Origin: Syngnathus acus
Taxonomy: Eukaryota; Chordata; Actinopteri; Syngnathiformes; Syngnathidae
Length of the DNA stretch: 64,000 nucleotides
Assembly (NCBI RefSeq): GCF_901709675.1
Contig: NC_051098.1
Span: 11,438,918 to 11,502,917, forward strand
Direction of reading: 5' to 3'
Made by a program: the position numbers and the translations under genes. Positions 1 through 38,100 of the stretch are shown one piece after another; positions within the stretch are counted from its first letter, which is position 1; each line of letters starts with the position of its first letter. The notes beneath the pieces were generated by a model, which saw nothing but the letters and a program-made list of their open reading frames with translations, did no database searches and had not been told where the DNA came from.

Positions 1-558
1 TTAGCAGAACGACTATCTTTTTTCTTCTTTGAACTAGGACTGAACTTTACGCTGTATTTCAAGGATATCAAGTAAATGCCTGACTGGCTTTCATGTACTT
101 GTATGCATGTCGTCCTGATTTATAAGACAATTTGACTGACCAGAGTGCACTTTTTTTTCTGCACACTAGTAGTACAACCTTGACATACTAGTAAAGCAAC
201 ATGTTGTCAAATGGGGCATTTTTTGTTTGCCACAGTAACGTGGTTGCACAACTAGTATGCAACTCTGCACTAGTAGGCCAAATGTAGCTCTAGTAGTAGT
301 GCAAAAAAAAAAAAAAAAAAAATCCAAGACAGTTATTCCACTTGTGTTGCCTAGTCGTTCTACTCATGTCCTGAATTGTCTACTACCTGAAGTTGGATAT
401 CAAGGATATCGAATAAACGGCTTTCCATCAAATACACTTCACTCGACACACTCAAACACTTTCAAACCGGCACACGCGGGGGCGGCAAGTCGCAGTCGAC
501 TTACTTCCCGACGCCCCCCTCCCCCCGTGCATACCGTCCCCTTTTCCGTCCACCGTCT
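1..558 (-). other. actn4: actn4 3' UTR (continues past the left edge)
   Basis: No AATAAA (TTTATT on plus) appears between the stop codon and the window edge, so the 3' end probably lies outside. The word ACTAGTA or CTAGTAG recurs at about 166, 188, 250, 269 and 289, with an A20 run near 303-322. This looks like a decayed short tandem repeat. No other gene is seen here. Confidence 0.6.
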
Positions 559-27817
<27,259 letters not shown>

Positions 27818-28125
27818 GTCGGTTACACCAAAAAAAATAGTCAAACGGCCAGGGGAAAAATACCCAAACGAACCAAATTCTAACCAGAGGCCGGGTTAGG
27901 GACGGAAGCACGACGCAGGAAGGAGTCCTTCTCTTGCCGCTCTCGGCCGTCACCGTGCAGGGGTCTCTTTTTTTTCCTCTCTCTCTTTTTCTAGGCTGGA
28001 GTATCCGGTGTTCGCAGGCGGGGAGGGTGCTCGCAGGGAGAAGAAAAGCTTTCCCTGAGCGTGGTGTGAGGCTGCTGGGCGGAACCCGGCCGCTCCTACC
28101 AGCAAGACACTTCCGGCGGCCACCT
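27818..28125 (-). promoter_or_regulatory. actn4: actn4 5' UTR and GC-rich promoter
   Basis: GC-rich, CpG-bearing sequence directly upstream of the actn4 start codon. It contains a consensus ETS site, CCGGAAGT on the minus strand, at 28109-28116 and no evident TATA box at the expected distance. This is typical of a broadly expressed gene. The transcription start is not determined. Confidence 0.5.
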
Positions 28126-29111
28126 TCACAATAAAGCCAACTGCCTAAAATACATGCACAGTAATTTACAAACACATTGATGCAGCATATTTTATTTTAT
28201 ATTTTTTTCGGTTGGTATTTTTTGTTATTGAAATGTGAATGTGTATCTCTAATGAGAAAAAAAAAAAAAGTGTACCTGAAAGGATTTCTTTTTTTAAATC
28301 TTGGAAAATCAAATGACTTGATTAAGGTTAAATCAGGGAAATTAAATAATGGTCACACTTAAAAAAAAACCACGACGGGAGTTAATTATTTATTAAAACT
28401 ATAAAATTCAGCTTTTATTTTGAAGAAAGCGAGTCAATTTTGGTGTGTGTGTGTGCGTGCGCGTGCGTACACAACGACCCACCACTGTCTCTTCCACTCC
28501 GCATGCATATTCATGTACTCTTTGAACCGCAAGTTCTGAAACAATGAAAACGTTGGTAGACGGAAATCTTTTTTCCAAGTCTGACAAGTCTTCTTCAGCT
28601 GCAAAAGTGTGACGACATCCGGCGCCCCCTGTTGGAGTTTTGTTTACTTGTTATGTGCATTTGTAGCCGCATTGCAGCCAAACCCATCTCTGAAAAAGTC
28701 CTTTAATTAATATTTGCTGTCATTTAAATTCAATATGTTACATATTTCACATTCAATGCCACAGACTATTTTTGCTTTGTGTAATAGTATGCAGAGTATA
28801 GCATGGATTATGTTGTCATCTTGCTGCTGAATATTCTTGCTGACTGTTAACATTAGTTACGTGCGCAGCACCCACGCACAGACACGCACACATCAGTCAC
28901 AATATAACAAAGGCTCATTTATCAAAAATAATCAGGAGCTTTCTAAGCAGGCACATAGAAAAATAAGCAGCCATATTTCAATCACGGCCTGGACAATAAA
29001 AACTGTGCTTCATGAATCTTTCTGTCAGCGTAGCAACAATGTACATTTATACGAAAAAGACCACACACATGCACAACAAACCCTGGGAGTACATCCTGCG
29101 TCTTTTCAGCC
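28126..29111. other. actn4-capn12 intergenic / capn12 3' UTR
   Basis: Sequence downstream of the capn12 stop and upstream of the actn4 promoter. A minus-strand AATAAA lies at 28389-28394, about 720 nt after the stop, and is the first clear poly(A) signal found. A short GT/GC alternating tract lies near 28443-28470. No additional gene is seen. Confidence 0.55.
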
Positions 29112-32100
29112 TCAGTTGTAAATGGTCATGTGGAGCCACTGAAACACAACACAATTAGTAGTTTTAAAAGCTTGGAATGTCAAACGTTAAAGAAATCTCG
29201 GAGGAGTGGACATACTTGTCTGTAGTTCAACGAAATGCAGCCCATTCCCACCATGTCGTAAGCGTGAAATTTGTCTGTCGGAGAGACCCAATAAAAAAGA
29301 AAAGTGAGAAGTGCAAGACAGTTTGTGTTTAATAAGCAGGTTTAACTAAATAATGGGCATGTGAATGCACTATATAAACAAAAGTATTGGGATAGAATGA
29401 CAGGAAGAAATGTGATGTCATCCGACCACTTAAAATCCCACCACGATCGATTAATTAATTGATTAAACACTTGTATCCATATAGCATCCCTTTTAGTTCC
29501 AATGTTCTTACGGATCATGCTCTCCAGTTTCATGACGAGGTACAAGAAGCCAGGGTAGCTGATGGTCATGTCGGGTTCTGTGTACCTCAGGCCCACCAGC
29601 TGCATCACCAGGTCATCCACCACAATGCCTAGAGTCGACAGAATGTACAGAAAAGGCAGATTTAAAGGTCGTTCGCCACCAAAAAAGATATTATTCACGT
29701 TTCTGAACTAGTTAGCCGAAGTGGTTGGCATCATGCATGTTTTTAGGCCTGGCTTCTACTCCAAAATTTTATGTTGCACTATTAGTAAAACTTAATCTTG
29801 GGATGAAATTGTTTACAATGTCGCCATCTGCAGTTTAGATAAGAAACTGCAAGCTGTTATGATAAGCTGGTACCTGCAGCCTTCAGAGCAGGAGCCACTT
29901 CCTTGTACTCCAAACGTTGTGTCTTGTTCTTGTCGTACACCAGAAAGATGTCCTGGTGGAAGACTGTGTTTGACACCAAATCCTCCACATTCTTTAAATC
30001 CATCGTTAACTCACAGTCCACATTCGAATCTTGTCCCAGAGCGCTTGGAACTCCAACCAGGTTAGTTGAGCGACCCCTTGACTCTGGAGGGATAACACAA
30101 GTGTCAAGGAAATTCTCAGATGAAATAACATTTGGCCTAGAAGTAGTTGGTGTGTTTAGGATTTAAGTTACAAAATGAAGTGAAAATCCCTGCTACCAAA
30201 ATCAGAGCCCAAATTCTCATCTAATAAAATAGTTTTATTAAGGATACATCCATGAGGACCACTAAGCTCTTGCAGTGTTCCAAGGCCAAGTTCTTCTCAC
30301 TGCCTGCCAACACTAAACACAACAATTACAGGTTATATTAAACACACAACATACTCTTTACACACAAGTTTACCTAACACACACACACACACATGCACAT
30401 TGAACACGGTTAGTAATGAACAGTACACGTAATGTCATAAACAGCACCACCAAATGGATTAGAAAATCAAGCATACAATGTTGGGATAGCTCTGTGTTAA
30501 AGTGAGACTGACCTCCTCCCTGGATGGCCTCAATTAGCAAGCTGTGGAGGTGATGTGGTTTGCAAAATCCTTTCTGTATAAAAAAAAAAACAAAAAGGAA
30601 AATATTGATGAAATGTGGGAATATTTACAAACTCTTTAGTGACCTTTGAACCTTGTTGCAGTGCTTCTTGAAGAGCTGGATTATGGCTTTAGGCGAAGGA
30701 AGCGCTGCCTGATGGGGATAATGAGGCTGTTGGGAGAAAATAATAGAAAGTATTTTCATAATTCTATTAGGATTGCTCGTTAATGCTAACATGGGCAAAG
30801 CCTTTACCGCTGTTATTGAAGTGAGGTCTGGTGTTGCTGGGCGATGAGTTGGGCTGGAAACAGACAACACACTTATGCTGGACTTGCTGAAGTATATTAC
30901 TGTAAAGTGATTTAATGCAGGCTGCGCCATCTGAAAATTGGCTCTGAGAACTCAATTAAAATTAAATCAACTGAATCACTGAGTAAAATAAATCAAATAA
31001 GAGCATCACTTAGTGTGATGAGAAAATCTATTCAAATCAATACATTAAACAACTGTGTGAATTAATTGATTTCATTGCAGTTGCTTTGGATTCGATCAAT
31101 ACAAAAGAGCTTTGCTCCTATTCGTAATGAATAGGAGGGTTCACTGTAAAATCTTCATGTACAAAGAAAAAGATGGCAAAGACGACTCACGTGGCGGCGT
31201 GGCCTTGTTCGGTAAGCACACGTAGCATGAAGGCTCCCTGCTGATTGGGCTCAGCGGTGGACGGGATGATAATATAATGACCTGGCGGGAGGTGGCCGCG
31301 AAGAACCACCTCTCTCCGCGATGAGTAGTACCCGCTGCTGATTGCTGGCCGGAGTTTGTTCAGGTCCTCTGGTGAAAGGTGGGCGCCCTCGTGAGGTGCC
31401 TGGAAGGACCAAAACCAATGTCTAACATCATGGCAGCATTGTGTGACCGCCAATGTCAATTATTAAGAAGATACAGTGCCTGGATAGGTAAGACAATCCA
31501 TGTGTGAGCCTGGGACTTGAACCCTGGACCCTCAGATTAAAAGTCCGATGCTCTACCGACTGAGCTACCCAGGCTCTGCAAGCCTATGTGAGTCAATGGA
31601 GGAGAATCCGTGCGTGAGTCTGTGACCAGGAAAGAAGCATGCACATTGCTTTATCAAGAAGGTACAAGGCCTGAACAGGGACTTGAACCCTGGACCCTCA
31701 GATTAAAAATCTGATGCTCTACCGACTGAGCTACCCAGGCTCTGCTAAACTAAGTGAGTCAATCTAAGAAAATCCGTGTGTGTATCTGTGGCCAGGAAAA
31801 AAAGAATGCACATTGTTTTATCAAGAAAGTACAACGCCTGAACAGGGACTTGAACCCTGGACCCTCAGATTAAAAGTCTGATGCTCTACCGACTGAGCTA
31901 CCCAGGCTCTGTATAGCAATGTGAGTCAATGGAAGAGAATCCGTGTGTGAGTCTGTCAGCAGGAAAATGCATGCACATTGCTTTATAAAGAAGGTACAAC
32001 GCCTGAAAAGGGACTTGAACCCTGGACCCTCAGATTAAAAGTCTGATGCTCTACCGACTGAGCTACCCAGGCTCTGTTAAATGAAGTGAGTCAATCTAAG

Positions 32101-35100
32101 AAAATCCGTGTGTGGATCTGTGGCCAGGAAAAAAAGAATGCACATTGTTTTATCAAGAAGGCACAACGCCTGAACAGGGACTTGAACCCTGGACCCTCAG
32201 ATTAAAAGTCTGATGCTCTACCGACTGAGCTACCCAGGCTCTGCAAAACTATGTGAGTCAATGGAAGAAAATCCGTGTGTGAGTCTGTCACCAGGAAAAT
32301 GCATGCACATTGCTTTATCAAGAAGGTACAACACCTGAACAGGGACTTGAACCCTGGACCCTCAGATTAAAAGTCTGATGCTCTACCGACTGAGCTACCC
32401 AGGCTCTGCAAAACTATGTGAGTCAATGGAAGAGAATCCGTGTGTGAGTCTGTCAGCAGGAAAAAAGAATGCAAATTGCTTTATCAAGAAGGTACAACGC
32501 CTGAACAGGGACTTGAACCCTGGACCCTCAGATTAAAAGTCTGATGCTCTACCGACTGAGCTACCCAGGCTCTGACAAACTAAGTGAGTTAAACTAAGAA
32601 AATCTTTGTGTGGATCTGTGACCAGGAAAAAAAGCATGCACATTGTTTTATCAAGAAGGTACAACACCTGAACAGGGACTTGAACCCTGGACCCTCAGAT
32701 TAAAAGTCTGATGCTCTACCAACTGAGTTACCCAGGCTGTGCAAGCCTATGTGAGTCAATGGAAGAGAATCCGTGTGTGAGTCTGTCACCAGAAAAGAAG
32801 CATGCACATTGCTTTATAAAGCAGGCACAATGCCTGAACAGGGACTTGAACCCTGGACCCTCAGATTAAAAGTCCGATGCTCGACAGATTGCACTACCCA
32901 GGCTCTGCAAACCTATGTGAGTCAATGGAAGACAATCCGTGTGTGAGTCTGTCACCAGAAAAGGATGCACATTGCTTTATCAAGAAGGTACACAGCCTGA
33001 ACAGGGACTTGAACCCTGGACCCTCAGATTAAAAGTCTGATGCTCTACCAACTGAGCTACACAGGCTCTGCAAGCCTATGTGAGTCAATGGAGGAGAATC
33101 CGTGCGTGAGTCTGTGACCAGGAAAGAAGCATGCACATTGCTTTATCAAGAAGGTACAATGCCTGAACAGGGACTTGAACCCTGGACCCTCAGATTAAAA
33201 GTCTGATGCTCTACCAACTGAGCTACCCAGGCTCTTTAAGTCTATGTGAGTCAATGGAAGAGAATCTGTGTGTGAGTCTGTGACCAGGAAAAAAGCATGC
33301 ACATTGCATTATCAAGAAGGTACAATGCCTGAACAGGGACTTGAAACCTGGACCCTCAGATTAAAAATCTGATGCTCTACGGACTGAGCTACCAAGGCTC
33401 TGCTAAAGTAAGTGAGTCAATCTAAGAAAATCCGTGTGTGTATCTGTGGCCAGGAAAAAAAGAATGCACATTGTTTTATCAAGATAGTACAATGCCTGAA
33501 CAGGGACTTGAACCCTGGACCCTCAGATTAAAAGTCTGATGCTCTACCGACTGAGCTACCCAGGCTCTGCAAAGCAATGTGAGTCAATGGAAGAGAATCC
33601 GTGTGTGAGTCTGTCACCAGGAAAATGCATGCACATTGCTTTATAAAGAAGGTACAACGCCTGAACAGGGACTTGAACCCTGGACCCTCAGATTAAAAGT
33701 CTGATGCTCTACCGACTGAGCTATCCAGGCTCTGTTAAATGAAGTGAGTCAATCTAAAAAAATCCGTGTGTGGATCTGTGGCCAGGAAAAAAAGAATGCA
33801 CATTGTTTTATCAAGAAGGTACAACACCTGAACAGGGACTTGAACCCTGGACCCTCAGATTAAAAGTCTGATGCTCTACCGACTGAGCTACCCAGGCTCT
33901 GCAAAACTATGTGAGTCAATGGAAGAAAATCCGTGTGTGAGTCTGTCACCAGGAAAATGCATGCACATTGCTTTATCAAGAAGGTACAACACCTGAACAG
34001 GGACTTGAACCCTGGACCCTCAGATTAAAAGTCTGATGCTCTACCGACTGAGCTACCCAGGCTCTGCAAAACTATGTGAGTCAATGGAAGAGAATCCGTG
34101 TGTGAGTCTGTCACCAGGAAAATGCATGCACATTGCTTTATCAAGAAGGTACAACGCCTGAACAGGGACTTGAACCCTGGACCCTCAGATTAAAAGTCTG
34201 ATGCTCTACCGACTGAGCTACCCAGGCTGTGGAGCATAATAAGCCTCAGTATAAATAAGATTGAGCAAGTGTATGAGGCAGTAAACTAAAAATGCACTAC
34301 ACCTGAACAGGGACTTCTACCCGAGATCCTCAGATTAAATATCTATAGCTCTACCGACTGAACTATTCAGGCTCTAGTAGTCCCCTGTAATCAGTGTAAG
34401 TGAGAGAGACTTGTGTGTGTGAGGAACTCAAAATGCACATTGCCTTATCAAGACAAATTAGCTCAAGATGCCCAGTTATATATATTTTTTATCTGAATTG
34501 AGTGTGAGTTTGTGAGTCTATACCGGGTATATGTGAAGAGCAATGGACAGGTCAATGCCTCTGCGTCGTTGATATTTCTGCATGAGGGCCAAAATAAAGG
34601 CACAGTGCATGGTAGGTTCAGTGGATCCTTGTTTCCCTTTTGAAAGAACCAGGCCAAATTGTGGATTCTGCCAGAACCAACCTGAAAAACACAAAAGGGA
34701 ATGTATTTCGAATTGCTAAAGAAAAAAACAACTGAAGCTCTACCTTGACATCCCACTAGGTGGCACTGTTGGGAAGGTTATCTGTCTAAATTATTTGAGC
34801 CAACAAAAGTTACTTTCTTTTTAAATCTTTTTTTGTGTTGTATGGCGTATATTTGAAATTATTTTAACCAATATAAGTAAAACAAGAAATGACTTTTAGG
34901 TCATGTCATACAAATTCTTCATAGCAAGAAGTGGCCAAAAGTTCTCATTTTATCTTGTGTGTATTTACCCCCTTTGGGAGAGCCCCCAGCAGAAACACGT
35001 GGCACCCAACTCCCATGATGCATTGCGCACGACCACGGCTGCACGCTGTCATCGTTTTGCAGGTCAGCCAGGTGACACACTTCCATAGTCTCAAAGTTCT

Positions 35101-38100
35101 GCCGGAAATCAGACACCGACATCCTGCACAAGAACGACCCATTTATCTTTGTTTGCTAACATCGCAGATTGATACCATCATACACCTTATGTTTTTCTGC
35201 TGTGTGTCCTGAAATTCCACATTCCTTTCTTTCAATTCCTTCCTTTATTCCTAGTCATTACATTATTTGCTTCTTCTTCATCCCTTCATTTCTCAGCCTC
35301 TTGCTTTCTTACATCACTTTTGATTTGATTCCTCCTTTGTATTCTATACATTTTCTTTCTCCTCTACCAATCCCTACTTCCTCCCCTTCCATCCATCTTT
35401 CCTTTTCTCTTTCTCTTCACTTCTGGGCTTCATAACCTGATATCATACCATGACAGTTAAGGATTTATAATAATAACATTATTTCATGTATTTTAGCTCA
35501 CCAGAACTCTCCGTCCTCCCGCCGGATTCGGTGCAGTCGCTTTTGCTCCTCAGGGCTCACAGTGTTCCACTCGGGCCTGCAAAAGCAGTTTATGCAGAAG
35601 AAAATTGACTTCTTCCGAAATCAATCAAGCTGAAAATTCGTGATATATGCGTTTTTTTCATTGGTTCTCAGCTGTTTGTATTACATAGCACTGTAAATAG
35701 TAACAAAAGTCATTGTAATGATCCAAACCCATTTCGGTCACTCCATGGGCCCAGCCACTCCGTGTTGCCCCACGGGTTGAGGATACGCACCAGGTCCACG
35801 GGTCCATAAGTGGTCTGCACCTTGGTGTTTAAATGTGCGATAAGCAAACAGTTGTTCCACCTTTGAAACTACTTAATCATATAAAAACAATTCAATACTT
35901 TTGAAAAAATAAACATATGCATTCTTTTTTTCTCCTGTTTTGAGCAGCTAATGATTCTAATGTCAATTCCAAACATTTATGGATGATTAATATAAACAGG
36001 CATGAAGTTACAAGCATCATTTTACCTTCTCCACAGCAGTTAGCGAGTAAGCATGTCTGAACATGATTCCCATATCATTCCTGTACTCCACAGGACCCTG
36101 CAGGAGAAACAAAACCGTACAAAGCATTCATTAAAAAAAAAAAAAGAAGTCATGAGTCATGTTAAATAAAACGAGTGTTGGGAAAAAAAAGCGGTGAGAT
36201 TAAAATTAGGATGTTGCTCAATAGGTTTAGGGCAGGGGTGTCCAAACTACGGCCCGCGGGCCAACTGTGGCCCACGGTCCAGTTTTTATTGGCCCGCAGC
36301 AAATTCTGAAAACATAATTGAATATGGCCCGCACAAGAAGCTTGAGCACTTCTCAGTTTCCACACTAGATGGAGCCCGCCACACAAACCGTTTGACGTCC
36401 CATTAGCACCCCCCCCGGAAGAGAAGCGAACGCGCAGCGTTTGACGTCCCATTAGCACCGCACCGCCCCCTCCCCCCCCGGAAGAGAAGCGAACACGCCG
36501 CGTTTGACGTCCCATTAGCACCCCCCCCCGGGAAGAGAAGCGAACGCGCAGCGTTTGACGTCCCATTAGCACACTCAACCCCCCGGAAGAGAAGCAAAAA
36601 AAAATATTGGCCCCCGGGCCCCTTCACGTTACTAAATCTGGGCCTCCTTGCAAAAAGTTTGGACACCCCTGGTTTAGGGCATCATTACCTGGGTGTTGGC
36701 ACAGTTGATGAGCGCTCCCTTGGCCAACAGCTCAGCCAGGAAGGTTGGAAGCTCTCTGGGAAGCAAGCTCACGCTAAGAACCTCAGCCACGCCGCCCGTC
36801 ATGTCGACCATGGCCTCATGAGGGAAGCCCATGTCCAGGGCGCGGTATCCTCCTTTTAGCCTGGATTACAACACTGTAACTGTCAACTGTTATGTATAAT
36901 CATTAACCATGAAATAAAAGGGTTCTTGCGCAACCTTTTTTTTCATCAAATTACAAACAAACAAAACTACATTTTTAATCACGCAAATTGGCAATGCTAG
37001 ATTGCAAACTATTTGGAGACAGAAAGACAGGGGTCCTCACTTGGCGTAGGCCTTCTCAAGCAGGGAGCTCCAGAACTCTCGTTTTTCCGGCGAGCTGAGA
37101 TAGAGCAGATTGTTGCCGTACGTCGGCAGCAGGTCATCGATTCGGACCTCCTCCCACTGGCCGTACTGCCAAAACTATGGAAGGCCAAGAGAGACATCAT
37201 ATCACTGATTTGGTCAATGAAACTTAAACATCTAGTCTAGAAGCACATTTTAAAAAAATATAATTTGAATAAAGTTCCATTAGTCAATAATTGAGCTTTG
37301 TAAAAGATAGATTGTTAGTTTATTAATTTAGAAATTATAAAAAAAATATCTTAGAAAGTTTTTTTTTCTAGATTAAAAAGTTTTTCCAGATTTTAAAAAC
37401 AGATTTAGATCAATATTCTTTAGTTTTTTTTTTTAAATCTGTTTACAATTTACAATTGTTCTTGCATTTATAATTTCATGCGCAGTGCACATTGAAACAG
37501 GTTATGCCTGTGGTTAGTGATCACTTCCCCGGGCAACAAAATGTGTCCTGATGAAACCTGAGAATGCTTATGTGAGGTTTGGCTAACCAAATAATTCCAA
37601 AGTGAACACCAAGAACAACACAGATGTGTTTACCCTGAAGACGAAGCTGCCATTGTATCCGTCCTGGAAGGATTGTCCGGGAGGAACCACCTTGCGGAGC
37701 AGAGGTTGGTGCACAGCGAGAGAAGCGATGGCAGAAAGCAACCAGCAGTCACCTTAAGGAGGTGTGAGAAGTTGAAGAGGAACAGCAAGAAGTTAAAAAT
37801 CACATATGTGCAGTTCAGATACTGCAGCCGTGGCTCAACAGACACTTCCACAACATTTTGAAAATGTAGCCCCCGAAGCCAGTTACAGTTAGCGACATGA
37901 ACTTTGGAATGCATGGCTGTTACGAGAAGAACCACCAAAAAGTCTCAAGGAGTCAGAGCTGAAAAAACACATGAAGATGCATTTTTGGTTTCAAAGAGAC
38001 ATTTAGGGATATTTTCACCCTCAAAGCCAAATTAACTTCACAAATTTGGTACAATTGCTTATTATGAGTAGACCCACAAAAAACGTCCACTCACTTAACT

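Larger units (their letters stand above)
31490..34372 (-). repeat. tandem array of tRNA-Lys(UUU) units, about 166 bp each
   Basis: Seventeen units and one decayed copy, all on the minus strand, inside the capn12 intron 31400-34523. The tRNA 5' ends are spaced 163-167 bp apart. Two main spacer kinds alternate over part of the array: one with AGGAAAAAAAGAATGCACAT and one with AGGAAAATGCATGCACAT. Units 1-6 recur as units 11-16 at a constant offset of 1,658 bp, and 7 recurs as 17 at 1,657 bp. On the transcribed strand a run of T4 or T7 lies about 32-33 nt past most tRNA 3' ends. Individual copies are listed separately. Confidence 0.95.

Noticed and set aside
31490-34372. Regular repeat-spacer pattern resembling a CRISPR array
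   Set aside because: Repeats are about 73-nt tRNA genes with A- and B-boxes, spacers are themselves homologous to one another, and the sequence is eukaryotic.
31490-34372. tRNA-derived SINE family
   Set aside because: Unit spacing is fixed, there is no 3' tail or target-site duplication, and flanks are shared between units. This is tandem duplication, not retroposition.
35219-35432. Pyrimidine tract as a hidden coding exon or structural RNA
   Set aside because: No conserved frame, splice sites or pairing pattern; simple low-complexity sequence.
36162-36578. 138-codon repetitive open frame ([14 protein letters not shown] repeats)
   Set aside because: It is a translation of the hAT element's internal minisatellite, not a gene.
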